DNA of 45,922 nt from contig JAQXIQ010000148.1 in the NCBI GenBank assembly GCA_029007865.1, positions 1-45,922 of the forward strand, in the 5' to 3' direction. The translations under genes and the position numbers were made by a program. Below are positions 25,584 through 33,670 of this stretch, one piece after another. The notes beneath the pieces were generated by a model that saw only the letters and a list, made by a program, of their open reading frames with translations, had not been told where the DNA came from and made no database searches. Within the stretch, counting starts at the first letter, position 1. Each line of letters begins with the position of its first letter. Source of the DNA: Bacillota bacterium (GTDB lineage Bacteria > Bacillota > Clostridia > Christensenellales > QALW01).

Positions 25584-28025
25584 ATGACAAAACCCTTATA
25601 TAACGATTTCGGATACACTTGGTGGAAAAACGGCTACACGGGCAGCGACCGCACTCTGTACACCCGCACCAGGCTTTTCGGCGCGGCATTAAGATGCGAC
25701 AGGGGAACAATTGAGCATTTCGGTGCAATAGTCTCTCAAACCGACGAAGACTGCAGCGAAATAGACTGCCTGCCGCCCCTTGAGGTGCTTCCGGTTATCC
25801 GCAAAGACGGAGTGGAGCATTCGCTTGCCGGAATAGAGCCCACCGAAACTTACAGTTCTCCCTTCGGCCAGAGTGCCGAGGCCGGCGTATTTAACCGCAT
25901 ACTGGAAAGCGGACGCATAGTGCAGCGGAATGACCTGATGTTTTACCGCTTTGACGGTACCGACATCGGCGGAAGAATGGAGCTTGCCCTTTTCCCGGAG
26001 CACTGTGCGCTTTCCTTTGAGCTCTTTTCCCCCTGCGACTGTACGGTCAGGCTGACTCTGTCCCTGCGCCGCCCCGGAGCGTCGGCGTGCGAAGGCTCGC
26101 TGATAACACGCAGCGGCGGCAAAACGCAGTATCTCCGCGCAAGCGGGCTGGAGCCATGCGGGGACAGCTTTGCCGTAAACTCCGTGCTGACTCTGAAAGC
26201 CGGTGTTTTCAACGGTATCACGGTTATTCTGCTGCCCTCCCTTGACGGACGCCCTCTGCCCGAAACCGGCATGGTGCAGGTTTCCGCGGAAACTCTTTCG
26301 CCGGAAAAAGGCATTTCCCGCCCCGTATCAAAAACTGCCGACGGTATAATAAACATATCGCAGGATAATATGTTTTCCTGCTTCGGGCAGGACTTTAACG
26401 ATGGGAACATATACACCTGCGACCGTATGCTGCTTACTCTTAAAAACCCATATCCTTATCCGGTGCGTCTCCCGGTACGCTTTGAAAAAAATCCGCCGCT
26501 GTCCATTACCGGGCTGTGTCCGATGCTGCTGGACGAAAACGGCGAGCCCACCGGCATTCCTGTTCAGCTTACGAAAAACTGGCATTACTTCCCCCTGCAG
26601 CAAAGCGAGGTGTCCGGGCATGCCTCCGCAATATCTCCCAAGCGTCATTTTGAAGGGCAGTGGTTCCACGGCTATACCGTTATCGATCTGCCTGCAGGCA
26701 GCGTTACCAGGCTTATATATGCCTGCAGCTTTGCCGCATGGGGCAAACTGTTTGCCGCCAGCCACGCTCAGCTCTGTCTTGCAGGCTGGGGCGGCGGACA
26801 GCAATGGGAGACCAGTGCCGTCGGCTCCTTCGGCGAATCCTTCTGCTATGATATAGCGCGTTCCTGGACCTGGTGCTGTATGGGGGATATCTGTCCGGGC
26901 TTTATATATTCGCGCCTGGAGGGCAGAAAATATGACTGGACAGGCAATATAGGAGGCGGGGACTTTCTGTTTTATATAAGCGGCGGCAGGAGAATCGGCT
27001 TTGCCGCCATGCGTACAGACTTCAGGTCGCAGGGGCCCTGTATGACGGAGGTCTGCTACCGCGGACGCACACAGGACGGCGCGGCGGAGGTCCGGATAGA
27101 GATATTCATGGGCCGCACAAACGATATAGTACACGCTCTGCACCGCTTTGAATACACCTTTGTGCGCGATGTGGAATACGAGCGCATGAGCTTTTATCAG
27201 ATGGGCTCGGACAGCTATAATTACGATTACTGGGATCATGCCTGCATCGGCTCGGAAGACGGGACTGTCAAAAAATACACCATCAAGGGAGAGGGGGAAA
27301 ACAAGGTAGACCTGCCCAAGGACGGCGAATGGGGCGACTATGTCGATTACGGCATAACCCGGCCCGGTATGTACTTCGGGCTATACGGCTGCGAAAGAGG
27401 CCATGCATACGGCGACAAGCTTATGCTCATACATCAGTACGACTCCGTTATAAACGGCGCGAGCCGACCTCCGGTCATGGCGGTACGCACCAGTAATGTT
27501 ATGAACCGCTGGCGCAGCGTTTTCCCGGAGCTTGTACCGCCGGAGCGCTCCGGAAGAATAGAAAAGGGAAGCCATATAAGCGGCTGCGTCGACTATATAT
27601 GCCTCCCCGCCTCAGCAGATGAGTATTACGGAGGCAGCTCCTTCATTAAGGACATTCCGCCCGAAATATTTGATACACCGGAAATATTTGCGCGCCTGAG
27701 CGCTGCCGGACGGATTGAGCTTACAGCGCAGACCGGAGAGGTAGAACGCTTATATCCGCCCCTTATCCGGGCCTGCGGAGATACGGCCGAGTTCACCCTG
27801 CGCGGAGGCTTTGCTTATACTCCGGTAAGTATTAGCGGGCTTTCCGAATACTGCGGCTTTGAATGCCTGCGCACGGAAAACGGCACTTGTATCCCCGTAG
27901 CCGCAGAACAGGAGGTATACGGCAACGATTTCTGGCAATGCCGCTTTGACGCCGAAAGCAATACATATATACTTACCTACAACCTTCCGCAGGGGCACTA
28001 TATTATAAGAAAAAGGCAGCACTGA
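25584..28025 (+). CDS. Large unrecognised protein of the carbohydrate locus
   Basis: I do not recognise this protein of about 813 residues. It has no signal peptide and no membrane helix, so it should be cytoplasmic. It is rich in aromatic residues and predicted beta strands, with clusters such as GYTWWKNGYTGSDRTLY near the start, WHYFPLQQSEVSG and FEGQWFHGYTVIDLP in the middle, and AGWGGGQQWETSAVGSFGES followed by FCYDIARSWTWCCMGDICPG. Such beta-rich, Trp-rich proteins next to sugar transporters are often glycoside hydrolases, lyases or epimerase-like enzymes; this is inference. ATG 25584 is the preferred start, with an in-frame GTG at 25575 as alternative. It is divergent from the transporter operon and may share its regulator. 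Confidence 0.75.
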   Translation: MTKPLYNDFGYTWWKNGYTGSDRTLYTRTRLFGAALRCDRGTIEHFGAIVSQTDEDCSEIDCLPPLEVLPVIRKDGVEHSLAGIEPTETYSSPFGQSAEAGVFNRILESGRIVQRNDLMFYRFDGTDIGGRMELALFPEHCALSFELFSPCDCTVRLTLSLRRPGASACEGSLITRSGGKTQYLRASGLEPCGDSFAVNSVLTLKAGVFNGITVILLPSLDGRPLPETGMVQVSAETLSPEKGISRPVSKTADGIINISQDNMFSCFGQDFNDGNIYTCDRMLLTLKNPYPYPVRLPVRFEKNPPLSITGLCPMLLDENGEPTGIPVQLTKNWHYFPLQQSEVSGHASAISPKRHFEGQWFHGYTVIDLPAGSVTRLIYACSFAAWGKLFAASHAQLCLAGWGGGQQWETSAVGSFGESFCYDIARSWTWCCMGDICPGFIYSRLEGRKYDWTGNIGGGDFLFYISGGRRIGFAAMRTDFRSQGPCMTEVCYRGRTQDGAAEVRIEIFMGRTNDIVHALHRFEYTFVRDVEYERMSFYQMGSDSYNYDYWDHACIGSEDGTVKKYTIKGEGENKVDLPKDGEWGDYVDYGITRPGMYFGLYGCERGHAYGDKLMLIHQYDSVINGASRPPVMAVRTSNVMNRWRSVFPELVPPERSGRIEKGSHISGCVDYICLPASADEYYGGSSFIKDIPPEIFDTPEIFARLSAAGRIELTAQTGEVERLYPPLIRACGDTAEFTLRGGFAYTPVSISGLSEYCGFECLRTENGTCIPVAAEQEVYGNDFWQCRFDAESNTYILTYNLPQGHYIIRKRQH

Positions 28026-28132
28026 GCCGCGAAAGCACAAAGCCTGTTGCTTTATGCAAAATACGGCGGGCGGGCTGCGGCAGCAAACAGCACCGGGCAT
28101 TTTTTACGCTGCTGAGCCCCGACGCGCGCAAA

Positions 28133-28209
28133 CGCGGCCGGCTCCCGCAGGGAGCGCGCCGCCGCAGGCGGCGCAGGGCCGAAGCACAGCCGTGCGAGGC
28201 CCGGCCGCG
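28133..28209. repeat. GC-rich multi-hairpin repeat element, copy 2
   Basis: The gap 28026-28346 contains this block and no gene. CGCGGCCGG (28133-28141) pairs with CCGGCCGCG (28201-28209). Inside lie three hairpins: GCTCCC-GCA-GGGAGC (28141-28155), GCGCCGCC-GCA-GGCGGCGC (28156-28174) and GGGCC-GAAG-CAC-AGCC-GTG-CGA-GGCCC (28176-28202). The whole folds as a cloverleaf-like shape. The middle hairpin is identical to that of copy 1, and the third has compensatory base changes. Confidence 0.75.
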
Positions 28210-28346
28210 GCGGAGCCGAGTAAACACAAAGGCCGGCCGGAGAGAAAATTCCGCAGTTATTCCGCAGACAAGCCAAGAATACCGCCGCCGAAGAAATAAC
28301 AATACCGTAATACAAAAAACGAATAATCCCTCTAAAGGAGTCCGAA

Positions 28347-29060
28347 ATGAAAAATATCATAACTTACGAAAACCTGCATTATTTCGCATACTCAAACGAT
28401 AAACTGTGCCGGGGCAAGGTAAAAGGCATTGTCCTGGACTTCTTCGGACTGGGCGCCCAGTTAATGTATGACGATCACCCATGGGGAAGAGAGCTTGCCC
28501 TGCAAAATATAATACTGGTTATACCGTATAACAATCCGTGGGCTTGGATGAACAGACAGGCCGTGGACTATACTGACGAAATAATTGATGTTTTGTTTGC
28601 GCATTACGGCATAAATGACCTGCCCATCGTTGCAAGCGGAGGCAGTATGGGAGGATTATCTGCCCTTGTATATAGTGCGTATGCACGCCGCACTCCGGTG
28701 CGCTGCGTTGCCTCCTGTCCGGTATGCGATCTGCCCTATCACTATACAGAGCGCCCGGATCTGCCCCGTACTTTATACAGCGCATTTTTTAGCTGTGCTG
28801 ATATGGATTCCGCGCTCAGAAGCGCATCTCCGCTGCATCTTGCCATGGACGGCAGGATGCCGGATATAGATTACTTTATCTTTCATTGCAGCCGAGATTC
28901 CGCAGTAAACATCAACGCGCACTCGGAAAAGCTTGTAAATATACTCAGGCATAACCGCCGCGTGGAGTACGCAATAGTCATGGACCGCGACCACTGCGAC
29001 CTGACGGAACAGGCGCTGTGCGAATACCGCAAAAGCATAACCGACGCATTTTGCCATTAA
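28347..29060 (+). CDS. Alpha/beta hydrolase (prolyl-oligopeptidase-like esterase)
   Basis: The 237-residue protein has the nucleophile elbow GGSMGG with Ser100, at the position expected after the strand LPIVAS. A histidine in MDRDHCDL near residue 216 is the likely catalytic His, and the acid may be the Asp in HCSRDSAV near 183. There is no signal peptide. AAAGGAG precedes the ATG by 7 nt. It follows the large unrecognised gene on the same strand but is separated from it by the GC-rich repeat element. A role as an acetyl- or feruloyl-type esterase on imported sugars is plausible from context only. Confidence 0.8.
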   Translation: MKNIITYENLHYFAYSNDKLCRGKVKGIVLDFFGLGAQLMYDDHPWGRELALQNIILVIPYNNPWAWMNRQAVDYTDEIIDVLFAHYGINDLPIVASGGSMGGLSALVYSAYARRTPVRCVASCPVCDLPYHYTERPDLPRTLYSAFFSCADMDSALRSASPLHLAMDGRMPDIDYFIFHCSRDSAVNINAHSEKLVNILRHNRRVEYAIVMDRDHCDLTEQALCEYRKSITDAFCH

Positions 29061-29065
29061 TGAAT

Positions 29066-29102
29066 ATGCGGCAGCGGCCTTGCCTCTGCCGCATGATTTT
29101 TT
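29066..29102 (+). terminator. Terminator after the alpha/beta hydrolase gene
   Basis: ATGCGGCAG (29066-29074) pairs with CTGCCGCAT (29086-29094), followed by GATTTTTT. Confidence 0.9.
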
Positions 29103-29143
29103 AACCCTGCCGGAGCATTACGCATATGTTTACGGCATGCGCT

Positions 29144-29914
29144 TTACCCGTTTTTATGCTGCACTCCGTTATTGTCAACACTGTAATTTTCCGTATATAT
29201 CAGTTCGGAAACAGAGACTATCTGATAGCCCTGTTTTATAAGCGAATCCAGAATTGCAGGCAGTGCATCCAGAATATACTTTGAATTGTTATGGAACAGT
29301 ATAATGTCTCCCGCCTTTACCTTTTTTACCGTGCGGTCTATCATGTCCTGCACGCCGAGTTCTTTCCAGTCCAGCGAATCTATTGACCATTGTATACAGT
29401 GCATGGACATATCGTTAACCGTCTGAACCACAGCGTCGTTATAATCGCCGAAGGGCGGACGGAAAACCGTAGGAGCCGTACCCGTAAGTTCCTTTATTTT
29501 ATCGTTTACGGCGGCAAGCTCCAGCTTCATCTGCTCCTGAGTCAGCTTTGTCATTCTGGGATGATTTGCCGAATGGTTCCCGATTTCAAACCCGCGTTCC
29601 GCAATGGACTTAACCTTATCCGGATACTTATCCACCCAGAACCCTACCAGAAAAAAGGTAGCGTTTGCTCCTTTTGAGTCCAGTATATCCATAATACCGT
29701 CGGTTTTATCGGCTCCCCACGCCGCGTCAAAGCTCACGGCGACTTTTTTAGCCTTAGTGTCCACGCTGTAAACCGGCTTTTTGGCTGCAAGCGCCGCCGC
29801 CGGCGCATCACTGTTCCCCACAGAATACAGTACGGCGGTAAGCGCAATAAGCAGACACGCTAACACCGCCACTATACCGGAGCGTTTTACAAATAAGATT
29901 CTCATACGGTGCAT
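29144..29914 (-). CDS. Polysaccharide deacetylase, PdaB-like sporulation type
   Basis: The 256-residue protein has an N-terminal membrane or signal helix (residues 10-30) and a NodB-type deacetylase domain (about 50-245). The first motif reads VAVSFDAAWGADKT, where the second metal-binding Asp of the usual TFDDG is missing. The family variant FD(I/A)(S/A)W is typical of PdaB proteins, which act in late sporulation. The metal histidines are in NHSANHPRM, and later motifs are FRPPFGDYNDAV and GDIILFHNN. With that Asp missing, activity may differ from classical enzymes. The start may be 29914 or the in-frame ATG 9 nt downstream; AAGGGGG lies close before both. It fits with spoIIE in the window as a sporulation gene. 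Confidence 0.85.
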   Translation of the reverse strand: MHRMRILFVKRSGIVAVLACLLIALTAVLYSVGNSDAPAAALAAKKPVYSVDTKAKKVAVSFDAAWGADKTDGIMDILDSKGANATFFLVGFWVDKYPDKVKSIAERGFEIGNHSANHPRMTKLTQEQMKLELAAVNDKIKELTGTAPTVFRPPFGDYNDAVVQTVNDMSMHCIQWSIDSLDWKELGVQDMIDRTVKKVKAGDIILFHNNSKYILDALPAILDSLIKQGYQIVSVSELIYTENYSVDNNGVQHKNG

Positions 29915-30064
29915 CCGTCCCCCTTACACGGTTAATTCCGGGATGCTTCCTGCATTATCCCGGTTTTTATATATAAAAGCTATGACGGAGGTCACACCTG
30001 TATACCGCTTATACGAAATATCTGGCAATATTGCATATTTTTTTATTTTTTATGGCATTCTTTG

Positions 30065-30093
30065 TTGACTCTTGACATTTTGTCACATATAAT
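30065..30093 (+). promoter_or_regulatory. Sigma-A promoter of the phage-type regulator
   Basis: TTGACT, 17 nt, TATAAT. The spacer contains TTTTGTCACA, a half-site matching the palindrome at 30127-30153. Confidence 0.75.
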
Positions 30094-30126
30094 ATAATTG
30101 TAAGGGAAAAATATATTTTTTTACTT

Positions 30127-30153
30127 CAAAATGTGACAATTCGTCACATTTTG
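30127..30153. promoter_or_regulatory. 11-bp palindromic operator
   Basis: CAAAATGTGAC and GTCACATTTTG are perfect inverted repeats separated by AATTC. It lies downstream of the promoter and before the start codon at 30226, as a repressor site would. Confidence 0.75.
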
Positions 30154-30225
30154 CCGATTGAAACAAGCAGGGGGGAGAAAAGCCGCTTGATATGCGGTAA
30201 ATAACTAAAAAGGAATGACAAAAAA

Positions 30226-30740
30226 ATGATAAGAGCTAACCTTTCAAATGAATACACTCTGGATCAACTGAGAAACGCCGAGGACTTTTTAGCCCGGATA
30301 GACGAGATCTGCTATTCTCTTGTAAAACTTCGCAGAGAATACAGCGCCCTGATAACCTCGTCCGGGCCCAAGGGCTACGTATGCCAAAGCGTGGAATGCG
30401 GCCCACAGAAGTCAACATGCGGAATAAGCGCAGAATTGCTCACCCAGCGCATATCCGAGCTGTCCAGCCGCTATCAGCAGCTATATGACCTGCTGTGTCT
30501 GCTTAGGCAGGATCTGAAAAAAATAAGCAAAACAAAAGAATTTATGCTGCTGTATCTGAGATTCAAAAGGGCTTAAACGCCGCGGAAACCACCGCGCGTA
30601 TGAACAGCTCGGTAAGGAATTATTACCGCATACGCCAACGCGCTCTTTATCCGGTATGTGAAAGCCTTCTAAAAACCGAGCTGGGCAGAAAGGTCCTGCA
30701 AAATGGCAGCTCCGCGGTCCTGCACAGATATTTCAGATAA
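30226..30740 (+). pseudogene. Phage-type transcriptional regulator (DUF1492/ArpU/RinA-like), frameshifted
   Basis: The first frame gives 116 residues: a helical N-terminus (LDQLRNAEDFLARIDEICY), a short Cys-containing segment and another helical stretch (ELSSRYQQLYDLLCLLRQ), ending at TAA 30576 after MLLYLRFKRA. From 30570 the -1 frame continues with GLNAAETTARMNSSVRNYYR and 36 more residues to a TAA at 30740. Joined, the parts have the sigma-region-4-like end of DUF1492/RinA proteins: a recognisable L-R-F then G-L-x-x-x-E-x-A-x-x-M-x-x-S-x-R-x-Y-Y-R-I. The break lies in the run AAAAGGG (30565-30571), which suggests a one-base loss. AAAGGA precedes the ATG. It may be a phage remnant. Confidence 0.75.
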
Positions 30741-30746
30741 AGACGC

Positions 30747-30781
30747 ATAAAAGCCGCGCAGAGCAAGCTTGCTCTGCGCGG
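30747..30781 (-). terminator. Perfect 28-bp palindrome acting as terminator
   Basis: CCGCGCAGAGCAAG and its exact complement meet without a spacer (30754-30781). On the minus strand CTTTTATG follows, so it would end transcription of the DUF1540 gene; it also lies 13 bp past the regulator on the plus strand. Confidence 0.75.
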
Positions 30782-30793
30782 ACAATTGAAACC

Positions 30794-31123
30794 CTACTGC
30801 TCAAAGGAATCGCACGGGCATTTTCGCCTCTTTGCAGTCTCCGGCTGGGAAATATGAACGGTATCAGCCGTACATACTCCGTCCTTATTGTGGACACAAC
30901 CCGCCGCATCACAGGAAATACCGGTATCGCGGCAAACACAGAAATCATTTTGTCCGATTTCGTTCTTCAGATTGCTGATCTCCTCTCTGCGTCTCGGTTT
31001 ATAGGTTCCGCAGAAAACAGTCCGGCAGTCTCCGCCGCTGACGCATACCTCGATGTGCCGCCTGACACAGTTGCAATCGCTGTTATGTGCACAGCTGACT
31101 GCGCCGCATTTTATAACGCTCAT
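30794..31123 (-). CDS. DUF1540 cysteine-rich protein (two repeats)
   Basis: The 109-residue protein carries two copies of the DUF1540 cysteine pattern: CGAVSCAHNSDCNC...I at the N-terminus and CDAAGCVHNKDGVCTADTVHI in the second half. A third cysteine group sits in between (CVSGGDCRTVFCGTY), and CPC is close to the C-terminus. The C-x4-C-x-HN core suggests a small metal-binding fold; the family is common in Clostridia, near sporulation genes in some, and its role is unknown. It has its own terminator and is divergent from veg. Confidence 0.88.
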   Translation of the reverse strand: MSVIKCGAVSCAHNSDCNCVRRHIEVCVSGGDCRTVFCGTYKPRRREEISNLKNEIGQNDFCVCRDTGISCDAAGCVHNKDGVCTADTVHISQPETAKRRKCPCDSFEQ

Positions 31124-31254
31124 TGTGCTACCTTCCTTCGGCTGACGATTTCATGCTTATTCTGCACCGCAGAGCCGTGTATTATACTGTAAATTACAGG
31201 AATAAAAAACGCATTTCCGGGCATAATAAGGGCAAATAAAAGCACGAAAGGAGT

Positions 31255-31270
31255 CTCCGGACGCCGGAGG
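31255..31270 (+). promoter_or_regulatory. Hairpin overlapping the veg ribosome binding site
   Basis: CTCCGG (31255-31260) pairs with CCGGAG (31264-31269), burying the GGAGG that serves ATG 31282. A second AAAGGAG lies upstream at 31247-31253. Confidence 0.5.
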
Positions 31271-31281
31271 ATACTGCAGCA

Positions 31282-31521
31282 ATGGATTCTATATCTCATA
31301 TTAAAAGACAGGTGGAAGCCTATGTGGGAAAAAACGTTACTATAAGAGCGGACCGCGGGAGAAAACGCAAAAGCGAATATACCGGCACGCTGACCGGAGC
31401 ATACGCAAATGTGTTTACACTCTCCTGCATCCTGAGCGGGGTGGAACAGAATCTGACATATTCCTACAATGATATACTGACGGGGAATGTACTGTTTCTC
31501 AAAGACAAAAAGGGCGCCTGA
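31282..31521 (+). CDS. veg: Veg family protein
   Basis: The 79-residue protein matches Veg: VGKNVTIRADRGRKRKSEYTGTL resembles the family's VGxxVxLKAxxGRRKxxxRxGxL core, and LTYSYNDILTGNVLF its SYxDxLT end. In Bacillus subtilis Veg is abundant and affects biofilm-matrix genes and spore outgrowth; a small beta-barrel fold is usual. The copy here is intact. It stands alone with its own terminator at 31560-31603. A long open frame on the opposite strand across this gene is read-through from the degraded gene at 31655-32172. Confidence 0.88.
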   Translation: MDSISHIKRQVEAYVGKNVTIRADRGRKRKSEYTGTLTGAYANVFTLSCILSGVEQNLTYSYNDILTGNVLFLKDKKGA

Positions 31522-31559
31522 AGGGCGCGCAAACAGGAAGTTTAAGCTATAAAAAATAC

Positions 31560-31603
31560 AGCACACCGCGCTTGACTGAAAACCAAGTGCAGTGTGCTTT
31601 TTT
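31560..31603 (+). terminator. Terminator after veg
   Basis: AGCACAC...GCTTG pairs with CAAG...GTGTGCT, followed by six Ts. Confidence 0.85.
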
Positions 31604-31654
31604 GAAATACATACAAAGCAACTAACGGAATTTGCCGCTGCATTATCCTGATTG

Positions 31655-32172
31655 CTATTTTTTCTTATATAATGACCTTCCTGAACAGCCGCAAAGGTTG
31701 CTGCTGCACATACCGGTACGGCAAGATAAACCAGCGCAATACGGCTGACGAAAAGCGGCATCGCAAATAAAAGCAAGCCTGTAACTTTATTTGCGACGGT
31801 ATGGAGCATTATGATTTTCTTTTGCAATACCGTCCCGGATATGATATTTATCAGTTTAATAATTGCAATTACGGCAATCCAAAGCCATAACCAAAGCCGT
31901 ATTTGCAAACGCGGGAGAATTTTAATCAAACATACGGCCGCAAATATTAAATCTGCCGCGCTGTCCAGTTTTGCTCCGGATTCGGAGGCCGCTTTTGTTT
32001 TTCTGGCCACAAAGCCGTCCAGCATGTCACTTATTCCCGCGGTAATGTAAAGCACATAAAATGCCGCAGAAAATGTCGTAACCGGCAGTAAAACAAAACC
32101 GCATCACATCCGAAAAACTGTAATAATATCCGCTATTAAAAACCGCGCCTGAATTGCATTTGTTTTTATCAA
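31655..32172 (-). pseudogene. CDP-alcohol phosphatidyltransferase, disrupted
   Basis: This was a membrane phospholipid-synthesis enzyme. The catalytic signature is complete: D-ML-DG-FV-AR, then eight residues, G-AKL-D-SAA-D. Upstream in the same frame lies the expected first helix (FLIADIITVFRM, stop, CGFVLLPVTTFSAAFYVL), but it is interrupted by an in-frame TGA at 32104-32106. A TTG at 32170-32172 with AGGG upstream is the likely old start. At the other end the frame passes the expected end (QEGHYIRK) at a run of six Ts (31658-31663) and runs on antisense to veg; one added base there would restore a stop. Two lesions make it a likely pseudogene. A GTG at 32055 could still start a shortened product. 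Confidence 0.75.
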
Positions 32173-32291
32173 GCAAAACCCTATCGGTACGCCGTAAAAG
32201 GGATACCTGATAAATGAATACGGCAGCGCAATACAGCCGCCCGGGCCGATATATAAGCCACCCGGTACATGTTCCGCTCAGGCAGCAGCGG

Positions 32292-32885
32292 CTATTTTAT
32301 CATGCTGCGTATGCGAAGAGGAACACCGAGGTCCGCGCAGAGCTTTTTGCAGGCCTCCTGCTCCTGCGGCGGAAGCACATCCACAATGCTGAAAATAACC
32401 TGCGGCACATACCGCTTGGCCTTAACCGCAAAATCCAGCATTGCGTCAAAGCCCTGCTCGCCGTACCGACAATTGCACTGACGCTGATATTCCTGCGCAT
32501 TTGAGGCATTGAGACTGATGGACAGAACATCCACAAGCCCTTCCATGCGAGGCGTAACATCATATCCCGCGATAAGGGAAGCATGACCGTTTGTGTTTAT
32601 GCGCACTCTGCCGCCGTTTTGCTTGACATACGCCGCCGTCCGCAGCAGCGCGTCCAGCCGCTCGGTGGGCTCACCGAAGCCGCAGAAAACGATTTCCCTG
32701 TACTGCCGGGGATCGCCTATCAGCTTTATTACCTCATCCGCTTCCGGCTCCCTGTCCAGCCAAAGATTGTAATCCGCCATGCCGTCATGGTTGTTGCGGA
32801 CGCAGAATACGCAGCTGTTGCTGCATCTGTTGGTCAGATTGATGTACAGCGAATCCTCAAGTTGATATACAAATGTGTCCTTCAT
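32292..32885 (-). CDS. TatD-linked radical SAM protein
   Basis: The 197-residue protein has the radical SAM cluster motif C-SNS-C-VF-C near residue 20 (NLTNRCSNSCVFCVRN), then the GFGEPTERLDALL segment, and ISLNAS. It is shorter than most radical SAM enzymes, which fits the TatD-associated subfamily (TIGR04038). Its product is unknown. It lies 17 bp after tatD on the same strand, with GGAG 7 nt before its ATG; the constant pairing of the two genes suggests a shared role. Confidence 0.93.
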   Translation of the reverse strand: MKDTFVYQLEDSLYINLTNRCSNSCVFCVRNNHDGMADYNLWLDREPEADEVIKLIGDPRQYREIVFCGFGEPTERLDALLRTAAYVKQNGGRVRINTNGHASLIAGYDVTPRMEGLVDVLSISLNASNAQEYQRQCNCRYGEQGFDAMLDFAVKAKRYVPQVIFSIVDVLPPQEQEACKKLCADLGVPLRIRSMIK

Positions 32886-32902
32886 GTTTTACTCCGTTAC
32901 AT

Positions 32903-33670
32903 TTATTCTATCCCGAAAAGCCTGCGGGCATTATCCCTTGTAATGACGGCGGTTTCCTCCGGACTGAGATTCCACAGCTCCGCCAGCCGTGCATTGACTA
33001 TTGCCACCCTGGAAGGGTCGTTGCGCTCTCCGCGGAACGGGACCGGCGTCATATACGGACTGTCCGTTTCTATAAGCACTCTGTCCCTCGGAGCATAAGC
33101 CGCCGCCTCTGGAGCCAGCCGGGCGCTCTTAAATGTGATAAGGCCCGTAAAGGAAATGTACAGCCCCAGGTCCAGATACTCCCGCGCGGTCTCACGGCTG
33201 CCGGAAAAGCAATGCACCACGCCCTTTGTTGTGCCGCGCTCCCGAAGCAGAGACAGCATATCGGGCAAGGCATCCCTCTCATGCAGTATTACCGGCTTGT
33301 CCGCGCGCGCCGCCATATCCAGCTGCCTGCGGAGCGCCTCAAGCTGAGCCTTGCGCGGGACTCCGTCATAATGATAGTCCAGCCCTATTTCTCCCACAGC
33401 CGCGCATTTGGGATGGTTAAGCATTTCGGTCAGAGCCGCCAGTGCGTCGCCGTCCATTTCCGCAGTCTCATGCGGATAAAAACCGCAGGCGCAGTAGATA
33501 TAATCAAAGCTCTCCGCATACGCAAGCGCCGTCCTGCCGGAAGCAAGGTTTGTGCCGCACCAAAGAATATTCTCCACGCCCTTGGAGGGCAGCGAGCAAA
33601 GCAGCTCCTCGCGGTCGGCATCAAAGGCCGGGTCGTCCATGTGGCAGTGTGAATCAAACAGGTGCATCAT
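32903..33670 (-). CDS. tatD: TatD family metal-dependent hydrolase (DNase)
   Basis: The 255-residue TIM-barrel metallohydrolase opens with FDSHCHMD (metal His pair) and has EIGLDYHYDG (metal Glu and substrate Asp), VILHERDA, VVHCFSG and LIETDSPYMTP (final metal Asp), all at family positions. TatD proteins are 3'-5' exonucleases acting on DNA. Its ATG overlaps the stop of the PTS IIC gene in an ATGA arrangement (33667-33670), so the two are coupled; a second ATG follows directly. Confidence 0.95.
   Translation of the reverse strand: MMHLFDSHCHMDDPAFDADREELLCSLPSKGVENILWCGTNLASGRTALAYAESFDYIYCACGFYPHETAEMDGDALAALTEMLNHPKCAAVGEIGLDYHYDGVPRKAQLEALRRQLDMAARADKPVILHERDALPDMLSLLRERGTTKGVVHCFSGSRETAREYLDLGLYISFTGLITFKSARLAPEAAAYAPRDRVLIETDSPYMTPVPFRGERNDPSRVAIVNARLAELWNLSPEETAVITRDNARRLFGIE

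Noticed and set aside
30564-30571. Programmed -1 frameshift in the phage-type regulator
   Set aside because: The in-frame heptamer does not fit X XXY YYZ, and no downstream pseudoknot is evident; mutation is simpler.
31120-32055. Long open frame read as one 311-residue protein
   Set aside because: Only the first part is the phosphatidyltransferase; the rest runs antisense across the intact veg gene after loss of the natural stop.
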